Assembly: GCA_016283605.1 (NCBI GenBank)
Contig: JAEENF010000062.1
Location: 1-28,419, forward strand
Length of the DNA: 28,419 nucleotides
From: Prevotella sp.
GTDB taxonomy: Bacteria; Bacteroidota; Bacteroidia; Bacteroidales; Bacteroidaceae
Direction of reading: 5' to 3'
In this document: positions 1 to 8,244 of the stretch, in pieces
Position numbering within the stretch: position 1 is the stretch's first letter
Layout: each line of letters starts with the position of its first letter
The notes under the pieces: generated by a model
What the model saw: only the letters and a program-made list of their open reading frames with translations
Told to the model about the DNA's origin: nothing
The model's database searches: none
Translations under genes and position numbers: made by a program

Positions 1-1
1 G

Positions 2-142
2 AACCTTATCAAACAGTATGATGGATTAAATCACCTGTTCCAACACTGTCAGACAGGTCTTCCCACAGAATACGGTACAATAGAAGAGACCTTCTCTGAA
101 GAAGTCATCAACGATATTATAACATGGGTAAAACAACTCTAA
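2..142 (+). CDS. Alpha/beta hydrolase, C-terminal end (partial)
   Basis: Open frame entering from the left edge and ending in TAA at 140-142; only 46 residues are visible. The motif GLNHLFQ, followed by a TG...EYG..EETFSEEV...I..WV pattern, is the usual C-terminal end of secreted alpha/beta hydrolases of the dienelactone hydrolase/acyl-esterase type in Bacteroidetes. The His of NHLFQ is the likely third member of the catalytic triad. The nucleophile and acid residues lie outside the window, so substrate and localisation cannot be judged. The next gene starts 15 bases downstream on the same strand, which suggests one transcript. Family assignment rests on a short stretch and is moderate. Confidence 0.6.
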   Translation, partial: NLIKQYDGLNHLFQHCQTGLPTEYGTIEETFSEEVINDIITWVKQL

Positions 143-157
143 TAATAACAAACTATT

Positions 158-1027
158 ATGGTAGAACTAAAAAACGAACAACTCTCCATCATCGTTTCGG
201 AGAAAGGAGCAGAGCTCCAGAGTATTAAAGATGCAAACGGTAAGGAATATCTGTGGCAGGCCGACCCTCAGTTCTGGCCCCGTCACTCCCCTATCCTCTT
301 CCCGATTGTCTGCAGTGTGAACAACGACACCTACACTGTCGATGGCCATGAGTATCACCTCCCACGTCACGGTTTCGCCCGCGACACCGACTTCAGGCTC
401 ATCGCCAAAAGCGAAAGAAAGGTCACCTTCGCCCTCGAATCCTCAGACGAGACAAAGAAAGTCTATCCCTACGACTTCACCCTCTCTGTGAGCTATGTCC
501 TCGATGGCAACAAGATCGGTGTCATCTGGCACGTCCACAACACCGACACCCGCGAGATCCATTTCCAGATCGGTGGCCATCCCGCCTTCAATATCCCCGA
601 CATGAAGGCCGGTGAGTCACAATTCGGACGTATCCGCCTGGATAATGTCAATCCCCTCGATGGTCTGAAGAGCTATATCGATGGCTCTCACGAGATGACA
701 GAAGTACCTGTCGAGGCCGAGGAAGGTATTATCGAGTTCTGCGACAACACGTGGCGCAACGACAGTGTGAAGATCCACAAGAGTCAGGTGCATCGGGCAC
801 AGTTGCTCAACAAGGCCGGTGAGCCCGTGGTAACCGTCGACTTCCGTTGTCCTGTCATCGCCTTCTGGAGTCCCTATCAGAAGAATGCGCCCTTCGTCTG
901 CATTGAACCCTGGTACGGTCTTGGTGATCCCCGCGGTTTCTCCGGTGAGTTCAAGGACAAGCCTCTGATGAACCACCTCCAGCCCGGTGCCTCGTTTATG
1001 TCAAAATATGAGATCACCATCGGATAA
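158..1027 (+). CDS. Aldose 1-epimerase family protein (LacX-like)
   Basis: A 289-residue protein with no signal peptide, so probably cytoplasmic. Family members interconvert alpha and beta anomers of sugars or sugar phosphates. The galactose mutarotase fold is recognisable from the opening (ISEKGAELQSIKD-like strand), RHGFARDTDF with the first conserved His near residue 71, GGHPAFNIP with the second His near 141, and a C-terminal CIEPWYGLGD carrying the conserved Glu. Length fits the LacX/YeaD-like branch rather than the longer secreted GalM enzymes. The ATG lies 15 bases after the hydrolase stop. The 3' end overlaps the start region of the following exporter gene. The physiological sugar cannot be told from sequence. 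Confidence 0.85.
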   Translation: MVELKNEQLSIIVSEKGAELQSIKDANGKEYLWQADPQFWPRHSPILFPIVCSVNNDTYTVDGHEYHLPRHGFARDTDFRLIAKSERKVTFALESSDETKKVYPYDFTLSVSYVLDGNKIGVIWHVHNTDTREIHFQIGGHPAFNIPDMKAGESQFGRIRLDNVNPLDGLKSYIDGSHEMTEVPVEAEEGIIEFCDNTWRNDSVKIHKSQVHRAQLLNKAGEPVVTVDFRCPVIAFWSPYQKNAPFVCIEPWYGLGDPRGFSGEFKDKPLMNHLQPGASFMSKYEITIG

Positions 1028-1985
1028 CAACAAAGCTCTTATAGCCCACCTCGCCATGTTTGGCGCATGTGCATTCTGGGGGTTGATGGCGCCTTTAGGC
1101 AAAGACGCCATGACCCACGGTCTGGACGGTCTGACCATGGTGTCATTCCGTGTACTAGGCGGATGTATTCTGTTCTGGTTGACATCGCTACTCGTAAAAA
1201 AGGAACATGTGCCGATGAAGGACAAGTTGATGTTTATCGGTGCTGCGGTTTTCGGGCTTGTCACGAATCAGTGTTGCTATACCATCGGCCTGAGCATCAC
1301 CTCACCCATCAATGCCTCAATCGTCACGACATCGATGCCCATCTTCGCGATGATTCTCGCAGCACTGATTCTGAAAGAGCCCATCACAAGTAAGAAGGCG
1401 CTGGGGGTGCTTATGGGGTGCAGTGGTGCATTGATACTGATACTTACCTCTGCAGCAGCAAGCTCCGACAAGGTGGGTGACATCCGAGGAGACTTGCTCT
1501 GTCTGGGAGCCCAGTTCTCGTTCGCACTCTACCTCTCGTTGTTCAATCCACTGATACGTCGCTATTCCGTCTTTACCATCAATAAATGGATGTTCTTCTG
1601 GGCTACACTTCTCATCATTCCCTTTACGTTCGGTCATGTACAGGAAGTCGTCAGCAAACCTGTCCCTGCCCGTTCATGGTGGGAGGCAGCATATGTGGTG
1701 ATCTTTGGCACCTATCTGGGTTATATTCTGACCATGATCGGTCAGAAGACATTACGGCCTACAGTGGTCTCTGTCTATAACTATGTCCAACCGATCGTTT
1801 CCGTCGTTGTCTCGGTCTTGACGGGCATCGGTGTTCTGAAACCATCCCATGCTATAGCCGTCTTCCTCGTATTCACAGGCGTATGGCTCGTTACGAAATC
1901 ACGTAGCCGTCAGGACATGGACTGGGCAAAACAGGCAATTGGTGCTACAAATGCTTCTTCGGATAAAGAGCGTCCCACCAAGTAG
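1008..1985 (+). CDS. EamA/DMT-family transporter
   Basis: A roughly 325-residue integral membrane protein with about ten hydrophobic segments in two similar halves, the EamA arrangement of drug/metabolite transporters. The motif FWGLMAPLGK in the first helix, the TSPINASIVTTSMPIF stretch and the second-half VVSVYNYVQPIVSVVVS are characteristic. Substrates of such carriers range from amino acids to metabolites and cannot be inferred here. The frame is open from ATG 987, but ATG 1008 (MRSPSDNNK) is preferred because it shortens the overlap with the epimerase, which ends at 1027; ATG 1056 is a further possibility. The last 41 bases overlap tail to tail with the S9 peptidase gene, and the C-terminal end is a short polar tail. 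Confidence 0.82.
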   Translation: MRSPSDNNKALIAHLAMFGACAFWGLMAPLGKDAMTHGLDGLTMVSFRVLGGCILFWLTSLLVKKEHVPMKDKLMFIGAAVFGLVTNQCCYTIGLSITSPINASIVTTSMPIFAMILAALILKEPITSKKALGVLMGCSGALILILTSAAASSDKVGDIRGDLLCLGAQFSFALYLSLFNPLIRRYSVFTINKWMFFWATLLIIPFTFGHVQEVVSKPVPARSWWEAAYVVIFGTYLGYILTMIGQKTLRPTVVSVYNYVQPIVSVVVSVLTGIGVLKPSHAIAVFLVFTGVWLVTKSRSRQDMDWAKQAIGATNASSDKERPTK

Positions 1986-4398
1986 GATCATCCTTAAGCC
2001 AACGAGCGAACCAAGCCATCTGGGTGGCAAGCCATTTCTCTTTCTTCTTGTAATCCAGAATATGGTGGTTCTCTCCTTCGACCTCAACGAGGGCAACCTC
2101 TCGACCGAGAAGCTTCAGTGCCGTAAACATCTGGAGGCTCTCGATAAGTGGAACGTTGGTGTCAGCATTGCCATGGAGCAATAGCAGCGGTGTATGGATC
2201 TTGTCTGCATTGAAGAGTGGACTCTGATCGACATAAAGCTGACGATGACTCCACGGGTAGCTGTTGGCCATCGACACCTCACTGTAATTATAGCCCCAAT
2301 AGCCCTCACCCCAATAGCTGGTGTGATTAGTGATACCGGCATGCGAAATAGCAGCAGCAAAGATGTCGGTCTGCGTCTGCAGATATTGCGTCATAAAGCC
2401 ACCATAGGAAGCGCCCATACAACCTATCTTCTTCGGATTGATGAAAGGATGCTCCTTACAGATCTGCTTCACGCCCTCGATAATATCCTCAGCAGGTCCA
2501 TGTCCAGCAGTATTCACATGGCGCGAAGCCCACTCCTGCCCAAAGCCTGTAGCACCACTGGGCTCGACGATATAAGCCACATAGCCTAGCGAGTTCCAAT
2601 ACTGTGGTGCATAAGGCGACTCGAAGTAACGGCTGACGGGCGAGCATCCACCATAATAATAGACGATCATCGGATATTGCTTCGTGGCGTCAAAGTCCTT
2701 AGGCAGATAAAGTCGACCATAGACGGTATCGCCCTTCGAATTGGTGAAGTTCCAGTCCTCGCAGGTGCCCACTTCGGCATCGCCCAAAGCCTCAGCGCCA
2801 TTAAAGAAAAGTTTAGAGTTGAGAGTTGAGAGTTTAGAGTTAAGCGTGACAACATAGGCGGAGGCAGGCTCCAAGGTATTATAAGAAAGGTACGCAAGGA
2901 TAGGGGCGTGAGCAGCCATATCGAAGCGGTAAACGTCATCGCCAGTCACTGGCAATTGCTGAATCTTACCTGTCTTGGGGTTGAGCTGGTAGAGATAGAC
3001 ATAGTCACGGCATTCGGCACGGAAATAAACCTTACCGTCAGCCCATGACCAATCGACACCACCGTCGAGAGAAGGATCGAAATCCTTAGTCAGCGGTGTC
3101 ACTTTCTTAGTAGCGATGTCATAAAGGAAGAGTTCGTTTTCTGTCATGCTTGGGGTTACATCGGCAGGTAACTGACAGCCAATACGGTCGAAGGCCTCTG
3201 GGGTTCCCATAAAAAGCACTTGTGAGCCATCGGGTGACAAGCTACCATCGCCTAAGAATCCCTGACATCGTAATAGCGTGTCCAATTTCTGTGTCTTAAC
3301 ATCCATGATATAGTAGTCAGCCACCTCAGTAGGCCGTTTTGAAAGTCGCGAGTAGGAAGAGTATATCAGCAGTTTGCTGCCGTCCTGGGAGATATCGGCC
3401 AGACGCTCACCCTTAGAACCAAAGGTGAGACGCTGAGAGACACCTGTCTGCAAATCATACTTCAGAAGATAACGACGATTACGCCAACCAGGTTGACGAT
3501 CGTCCATCTCTAAAACCTCAAAGACTTCCTTGTCTTCCTTTGGTCCTTCTTCCTCGACTGTGATGATGAGATAGTCCTCAGTTGGTGAGACGGTATAACT
3601 ACCATCAGGAACATCATAAGCAAAACGGGTGCGTTGACCGGTCAGTGGTTCAACCTTATATAATACACGATGAACGCCCTCTTTCTCGTCTTCTATCCAA
3701 GCAATGCTCTTAGGCATCCAACGGGTGTTGCGCGAGGGACGAGAGATGAGACGACCTGTCTTTACGTCATGGAGTTCATATTCCCAACGGCTGTTTCCCC
3801 CGCGCTCTGTTATCTGGTAAGAGACCGTTACAAGTTGTCCATCTGCAGAAAGAGAGATTCCTCTCACACGACGACCGTCTGTCAAATCGTGAACCATATA
3901 GGGATGGCGTTTATCTAACATATAAGGCAAAGTCTGCGGAGCTTCGATGGTTACACTGATAGAGTCAGTGTCTTTAGGCTCAGCAAGGTATTTGATGGCA
4001 AAGGTGTGGTGCTCAGGAGCAAGATTCAAGTCGCTAGAAGCCTCCTGGCCATCAATGAAAAGCTTGTAGTTCTTTGGTCCATTCACCTTGATTTTCCCCT
4101 TGAGGTAGTCGACATTGTTGATGTAGAAAGAGAGTAGGCCGACACTCTTGCTGTCCTCCAAAGAAGGAAGCACTTTTCCATTAAATACTTTTGTTGCAGC
4201 CGATGAAAGGGGCATCGTGTTGAGGAACAACTTGTCATCAAACTTCTCGCCTTTCACATTGACGGTATCAAACGCTAATGGTGCAGCTACCGGATATGGA
4301 CCTGCAAGATTGAACTCTGTGACAGAAGTCTTCGTCTGTGCTGAAATAGTAAAGAGAACACAGTGGATAATAACAAATATCAGGAATAGCTTTTTCAT
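1945..4398 (-). CDS. Secreted S9 family (prolyl oligopeptidase/DPP-like) peptidase
   Basis: An 817-residue serine peptidase with an N-terminal signal peptide (MKKLFLIFVIIHC..., cleavage likely after TISAQ), so exported to the periplasm or cell surface. Residues about 150-530 form repeated WD-like blades of a beta-propeller with DIS.DG and LSPDG motifs. The C-terminal alpha/beta hydrolase domain carries the nucleophile Ser664 in GASYGG, Asp746 in GNADTNVP and the His pair 778-779 in GENHHI. Family members release dipeptides or cleave acylaminoacyl or prolyl bonds; the exact specificity is not visible. The gene is third in the order frr-rsgA-S9. A heptamer tandem repeat interrupts the frame between propeller and hydrolase domain (2811-2845). 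The 3' end overlaps the exporter gene. Confidence 0.9.
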   Translation of the reverse strand: MKKLFLIFVIIHCVLFTISAQTKTSVTEFNLAGPYPVAAPLAFDTVNVKGEKFDDKLFLNTMPLSSAATKVFNGKVLPSLEDSKSVGLLSFYINNVDYLKGKIKVNGPKNYKLFIDGQEASSDLNLAPEHHTFAIKYLAEPKDTDSISVTIEAPQTLPYMLDKRHPYMVHDLTDGRRVRGISLSADGQLVTVSYQITERGGNSRWEYELHDVKTGRLISRPSRNTRWMPKSIAWIEDEKEGVHRVLYKVEPLTGQRTRFAYDVPDGSYTVSPTEDYLIITVEEEGPKEDKEVFEVLEMDDRQPGWRNRRYLLKYDLQTGVSQRLTFGSKGERLADISQDGSKLLIYSSYSRLSKRPTEVADYYIMDVKTQKLDTLLRCQGFLGDGSLSPDGSQVLFMGTPEAFDRIGCQLPADVTPSMTENELFLYDIATKKVTPLTKDFDPSLDGGVDWSWADGKVYFRAECRDYVYLYQLNPKTGKIQQLPVTGDDVYRFDMAAHAPILAYLSYNTLEPASAYVVTLNSKLSTLNSKLFFNGAEALGDAEVGTCEDWNFTNSKGDTVYGRLYLPKDFDATKQYPMIVYYYGGCSPVSRYFESPYAPQYWNSLGYVAYIVEPSGATGFGQEWASRHVNTAGHGPAEDIIEGVKQICKEHPFINPKKIGCMGASYGGFMTQYLQTQTDIFAAAISHAGITNHTSYWGEGYWGYNYSEVSMANSYPWSHRQLYVDQSPLFNADKIHTPLLLLHGNADTNVPLIESLQMFTALKLLGREVALVEVEGENHHILDYKKKEKWLATQMAWFARWLKDDPTWWDALYPKKHL
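2811..2845 (-). repeat. Five tandem heptamers inside the S9 peptidase gene
   Basis: On the + strand the stretch is five successive 7-base units of consensus GTTKAGA, the last one degenerate (GTTAAGC). On the coding strand it is translated as two near-identical peptide units of the LNSKLST type, at the junction of the beta-propeller and the hydrolase domain. The unit length is not a multiple of three, so a gain or loss of one or two copies would shift the frame, while three copies would add or remove seven residues. Confidence 0.85.
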
Positions 4399-4400
4399 AT

Positions 4401-4443
4401 TTTTTTTATCTTTTTACCTTTTTACTTTTTTACCTTTTTACCT
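4401..4443 (-). repeat. A-rich GGTAAAAA tandem repeat in the S9 peptidase leader
   Basis: The intergenic space between rsgA and the S9 gene consists almost entirely of imperfect 7-9 base units related to GGTAAAAA, read on the minus strand, and ends just before the S9 ATG. No Shine-Dalgarno sequence is present. An A-rich, unstructured leader like this could aid translation in Bacteroidetes, but that is inference; the repeat itself is directly visible. Confidence 0.75.
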
Positions 4444-4449
4444 ATTCCC

Positions 4450-5388
4450 TTAATACGCCTCTCGGTATTTTGAATCATCCTTGTCTTCAAGCATGGAGAG
4501 ATAGGACTGATAACGGCTCTGAGCAATGTAATGATCTTCGAGGGCTTTGAGCACGGCACAGCCCGGTTCATGGGTGTGGGTACAGTTTGAAAAACGACAG
4601 TCTTTGGAGAAATGGAAGATTTCCTTGAAGTAGCTCGTCAGTTCCTCGGGCTCCATATCGAAGGTGCCAAAGCCCTTGATGCCAGGCGTATCGATGAGCC
4701 AAGTTCTCACAAAGGGGTCTGTCCCTTTTGTGAGAGGAATCATCTCTGAAAAGGTTGTCGTATGTTGGCCTGTATTGTGGGCATCGGAGATTTCGGAGGT
4801 ACGGAGATTGACACCAGGTACCAAGCGATTGATCAGTGTGGACTTCCCTACTCCACTGTTGCCGCTGAGCAAGGTAATTTTCCCTTCGAGCAACGGCTGT
4901 AAATCATCGACGCCCTCGCCTTTCTCCGCAGAGATAATTCGACACTCATAGCCGATAGTCTCGTAGAGAGTGATAAGCATCTGCTGATAGTGCTGTTCGT
5001 CGGCATCCAAGAGATCTGTTTTATTAAAGATGAGCACCACTGGCACACGATAAGCCTCAGCAGAAGCCAGAAAACGATCAATGAAAGTTGTGGAGGTCTG
5101 AGGGTAATTGACCGTCACCACAAGGAAGGCCTGATCGACATTGGCCGCAATAATATGACTCTGCTTGGAGAGATTGATGCTCTTGCGAATGATGTAGTTT
5201 CGACGGTCCTCAATGTCGACAATCCAACACTCATTATTGACCGTCACACGATCGCCCACAGCCACAGGGTTTGTACTCCGTATGCCCTTGATACGGAAAT
5301 TACCCTTCACCTTACAATCAATCAGCTGGCCATCGTCTGTAAGGACGGTGTACCAGCTGCCTGTATTCTTGACGACGAGGCCTTTCAT
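4450..5388 (-). CDS. rsgA: Ribosome small-subunit-dependent GTPase A
   Basis: A 312-residue cytoplasmic GTPase that acts in late maturation of the 30S ribosomal subunit. It shows the circularly permuted GTPase order typical of RsgA: an N-terminal OB-fold (residues about 1-70), then G4 NKTD at 122-125, the P-loop GNSGVGKST at 176-184 and G3 DTPG at 233-236. The C-terminal zinc site is complete: Cys264, Cys269, His271 and Cys277 in CRFSNCTHTHEPGC. The start is separated by one base from the end of frr upstream, so the two genes are almost certainly co-transcribed and both concern ribosome function. Length and motifs are normal for the family. Confidence 0.97.
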   Translation of the reverse strand: MKGLVVKNTGSWYTVLTDDGQLIDCKVKGNFRIKGIRSTNPVAVGDRVTVNNECWIVDIEDRRNYIIRKSINLSKQSHIIAANVDQAFLVVTVNYPQTSTTFIDRFLASAEAYRVPVVLIFNKTDLLDADEQHYQQMLITLYETIGYECRIISAEKGEGVDDLQPLLEGKITLLSGNSGVGKSTLINRLVPGVNLRTSEISDAHNTGQHTTTFSEMIPLTKGTDPFVRTWLIDTPGIKGFGTFDMEPEELTSYFKEIFHFSKDCRFSNCTHTHEPGCAVLKALEDHYIAQSRYQSYLSMLEDKDDSKYREAY

Positions 5389-5389
5389 C

Positions 5390-5950
5390 CTACACCGTCA
5401 TAATCTCCTTGTTCTTCGCGGCAATAAGCTCATCTATCTTCTTAATGAACTTGTCATGAATCTTCTGAAGCTCCATTTCCGCGTCTTTCTCGTTATCTTC
5501 AGAGAGTCCGTCCTTAATGGCTTTCTTCAGTTTGTCCTTGATATCACCACGTACGTTGCGCACCTCAACCTTTGCCTTTTCTGCGATTTTCGCACACTGC
5601 TTCGTCAAGTCACGACGACGTTCCTCCGTGGGAATAGGAATGTTCAGACGGATTACCTCGCCATTATTCTCCGGCGTGATACCCACATCACTATCCATAA
5701 TGGCCTTCTCAATACTGCGGATTTCCTTTGGATCCCAAGGCTTAATCGCAATAGTACGAGGATCAGGCACACTGACATTAGCAACTTGGTTCAAGGGCAC
5801 CTTACTACCGTAAGAATCCACGCGAACGCCATCGAGAATGGCCACATTGGCACGACCTGCGCGAATGCGGTTCAGCTCTTCCTCAAGGAACATAGCTGCC
5901 ATTTCCATTCTCTCCTCACTCTTCTTTAAAGTCTCTTTTACGTCTATCAT
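5390..5950 (-). CDS. frr: Ribosome recycling factor
   Basis: A 186-residue cytoplasmic protein that, with EF-G, splits post-termination ribosomes. The sequence shows the family hallmarks: an N-terminal helix, then EELNRIRAGRAN, the domain II region with VPDPRTIAIKPWD, and the C-terminal ERRRDLTKQ and VRNVRGDIKDKLKK segments. The frame stays open upstream to 6091, but ATG at 5948-5950 (MIDVKETLKK) gives the standard length, and the promoter at 5970-6000 lies inside the would-be extension. It leads the operon frr-rsgA-S9 peptidase. Confidence 0.97.
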   Translation of the reverse strand: MIDVKETLKKSEERMEMAAMFLEEELNRIRAGRANVAILDGVRVDSYGSKVPLNQVANVSVPDPRTIAIKPWDPKEIRSIEKAIMDSDVGITPENNGEVIRLNIPIPTEERRRDLTKQCAKIAEKAKVEVRNVRGDIKDKLKKAIKDGLSEDNEKDAEMELQKIHDKFIKKIDELIAAKNKEIMTV

Positions 5951-5969
5951 ATTTACTGAAATTATGCAG

Positions 5970-6000
5970 CAAAGATACAACAATTCTACAATCTGACAAA
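5970..6000 (-). promoter_or_regulatory. Bacteroidetes-type promoter for frr
   Basis: On the minus strand TTTG (6000-5997), a 19-base spacer and TATCTTTG (5977-5970) match the known Bacteroidetes housekeeping consensus TTTG...TAnnTTTG. The ATG of frr follows 19 bases further on, so the leader is very short. Confidence 0.85.
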
Positions 6001-6026
6001 AAAAATTGGCAGTTTTTTCATCAAAA

Positions 6027-6058
6027 TTTGGAGAATTCAAAGAAAATTCGTAAATTCG
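6027..6058 (+). promoter_or_regulatory. Probable promoter of the sensor-kinase operon
   Basis: TTTG (6027-6030), a 20-base spacer and TAAATTCG (6051-6058) approximate the Bacteroidetes consensus, with one mismatch in the -7 element. It stands back to back with the frr promoter and fits a kinase start at 6067 or 6109, not the TTG at 6028. Confidence 0.5.
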
Positions 6059-6108
6059 CAGCGGAAATGAATCGAAATGGCCCCAAAACAACGAACGACA
6101 AAAGTAAC

Positions 6109-8244
6109 ATGATAACTAGAAACATTCATCGACTAACGACGATGGCCGGGTTGCTGGCAATAGCTTATGTGGCCATGGCCCAAGGGGAAAACATGGAAAC
6201 CATAGCCGACAGTCACCATCTGGCAGCCTACGCCGTGGCGGGACTGCTAATCGGGGTTTTTACTATGATTTTCTCGAACCGCATTTTCTACTACCGTGAG
6301 AAAGAAGTAACGGGCGAAGCGCGACAGGTGATTACCCAACTGGGGCTGGTGATGGACGCCAACAAGACTGAAGTGTGGACGATGGACCCTGTGAAAAGAC
6401 TGTTCACACTATACGGAAACGAAGGCGAACAAACAAAGGTGCTTACACCGATGGAAATGGCCCAACACTACGACCTAGAGGATTTCAGCAGGATGAGGGA
6501 ACTGATTCTGGCCATACACCAAAGACGGGTGGAAAGTGGCGAAATGACCATCAGGGGCAGAGCTGACGATGACGGACAAAGGACTTACGAGGTAAAAATA
6601 TCCGTGCTACACTATGACAAGGAGGGGCTGCCGAAAACAATCATCGGTATTCAGACTGACACTACCGATGACCACGAACGGAGAGAGAAGGCGAGAAGAC
6701 TGGCCATGAGATATCAGACGGTGTTTAATTCGAGTTTGGTGGACATGATCTTCTACGACAAGAACGGTATGTTGACAGACATCAACGATACAGCATGCGA
6801 GACTTTCGGCATCGTAAACAAAGAGGCACTGCTAGCACGAAAGGTCAGAATAACAGACATTCCCTCCTACCGGAACATCAACACGGATACGCTGGACATC
6901 ATCAGAATATCGAGTATAACGGACATCGACAGGGCAAAACAGACGGACGAGAGAATTCCTGAGGTGAAAGTGGGCGGAAAATTCTACTACGAGGCGACAG
7001 TGAGTAGCGTGAGGGACGAGGATGGGACGTTTATGGGCGTGATTGCAGCAGGACGTAACATCACGGAGATGGTGAGAGAGCACCACAGACAGCGAGCTAA
7101 CGCGCAGCTCCTGAGAAAGAGAAACCAGGAAATTCAAACGTATATCGACAATATCAACTATACCTTAAGAGTGAGTGGTGTAAGGTTAATTAACTATCAC
7201 CCTGAGACACATGAAATGGAAATCTCAAGCGACCTGAACCGTGCGGAATACCGGTTACAGCAGATACGTTGTGTCTCACTGATAGACCCAGAAGACCGAC
7301 GCAGGGCGAGAGGACTATTTTTACGTATGGACCGCAGACGAGAAGGGGCATTTACGGAAACCATACGCACTCGGTTTCGCGACGAAGAGGGAAAGGCGGT
7401 TTACCTGACTTTCAGCGTGGTGCCCGTGACAGACAAAGAAGGACAGATCAGTCACTATTTCGGCATGGCGCGAAACGACACAGAGATGCACTATACGGAG
7501 ATGAGACTGAGAGAGGAGACAGAGAAAGCCCAAGAGACGGAGGAATTAAAAAACAAATTCCTGCAGAACATGAGTTATGAGATTCGTACACCACTGAACG
7601 CCGTACTGGGTTTCGCTGAATTGTTTAATGCCCCCCACGATGAGGAGGACGAACCTGTATTTGCCGAAGAAATCAAGAGAAACACCGGGGATCTGCTGGC
7701 ATTGGTAAATGACATACTCTTTATGTCACGTCTGGATGCAGGAATGGTGGAGATGAATTATCAGGAAACGGACTTTGCCGCGATGTTCGACGGCTACTGT
7801 TATATGGGATGGAGCACGTTGACGCCAGGGGTCATGGTGAACGTAGAGAACCCCTACAGCCGACTAGTAATCGTCATCGATGGACAGCAGCTGGGCGAAG
7901 TGATCCAAAAACTATGCGCATATGCAGCTCATCAGACCAAAGAGGGCTATATCCGTACAAAATACGAATACCGTCATGGTGAGTTGAGCATCGCCATCGA
8001 AGACACAGGAGCGGGCTACACCAAAGAAGCGTTGGCCCATGTATTCGACCGATTTGCAAGAGGGGAGGACAACAGCCGTTATGGTACCGGTTTGGATCTG
8101 CCGATCATCAAAGAACTTATCACGCAAATGGGCGGTTCCATAGAGATTCAATCGGAATGGGGTAAAGGAAGTACAGTCTATGTGATTATCCCATGCGAAA
8201 TGAAGGAGATGGAGAAGAGAAAAGAGGAAGGAGGAATATTATGA
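6109..8244 (+). CDS. PAS sensor kinase 1: Tyr in place of phospho-acceptor His, degenerate ATP site
   Basis: A 711-residue membrane sensor. From ATG 6109 it has a signal-like segment (residues about 9-24), a short loop and a membrane helix (about 39-57), so it has almost no periplasmic part. Three PAS-like regions follow (about 75-195, 203-325, 340-465), each ending in a variant of the D.T or N.TE linker, then HisKA and HATPase. The H-box reads NMSYEIRTPLN: Tyr490 (7576-7578) replaces the phosphorylated His, though the adjacent Glu is kept. The N-box Asn is Tyr605 and the G2 box is GTGLDL (Asp663 for Gly), while the G1 DTGAG is intact. It is therefore unlikely to be a self-sufficient kinase. 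ATG 6067 is an alternative start. Its stop overlaps the next start as ATGA. Closest local relative: kinase 3. Confidence 0.85.
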   Translation: MITRNIHRLTTMAGLLAIAYVAMAQGENMETIADSHHLAAYAVAGLLIGVFTMIFSNRIFYYREKEVTGEARQVITQLGLVMDANKTEVWTMDPVKRLFTLYGNEGEQTKVLTPMEMAQHYDLEDFSRMRELILAIHQRRVESGEMTIRGRADDDGQRTYEVKISVLHYDKEGLPKTIIGIQTDTTDDHERREKARRLAMRYQTVFNSSLVDMIFYDKNGMLTDINDTACETFGIVNKEALLARKVRITDIPSYRNINTDTLDIIRISSITDIDRAKQTDERIPEVKVGGKFYYEATVSSVRDEDGTFMGVIAAGRNITEMVREHHRQRANAQLLRKRNQEIQTYIDNINYTLRVSGVRLINYHPETHEMEISSDLNRAEYRLQQIRCVSLIDPEDRRRARGLFLRMDRRREGAFTETIRTRFRDEEGKAVYLTFSVVPVTDKEGQISHYFGMARNDTEMHYTEMRLREETEKAQETEELKNKFLQNMSYEIRTPLNAVLGFAELFNAPHDEEDEPVFAEEIKRNTGDLLALVNDILFMSRLDAGMVEMNYQETDFAAMFDGYCYMGWSTLTPGVMVNVENPYSRLVIVIDGQQLGEVIQKLCAYAAHQTKEGYIRTKYEYRHGELSIAIEDTGAGYTKEALAHVFDRFARGEDNSRYGTGLDLPIIKELITQMGGSIEIQSEWGKGSTVYVIIPCEMKEMEKRKEEGGIL
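8230..8235 (+). promoter_or_regulatory. Shine-Dalgarno-like GGAGGA before kinase 2
   Basis: GGAGGA lies 5 bases before the ATG at 8241, inside the last codons of kinase 1. Strong Shine-Dalgarno sequences are unusual in Bacteroidetes. Together with the ATGA stop/start overlap it supports 8241 rather than 8193 as the start and suggests coupled translation. It could also be chance in a purine-rich coding stretch. Confidence 0.5.

Noticed and set aside
2811..4443. CRISPR array
   Set aside because: The repeats are 7-9 base direct tandem units without spacers, and no cas gene is present.
5951..6091. Upstream extension of frr
   Set aside because: It contains the frr promoter and would give 47 extra residues with no match to the family, whose proteins are about 185 residues long.
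6028..6108. TTG or ATG (6067) upstream starts for kinase 1
   Set aside because: The TTG lies inside the putative -33 element. The extension before ATG 6109 is polar and would precede a good signal-like segment; 6067 remains a weaker alternative.
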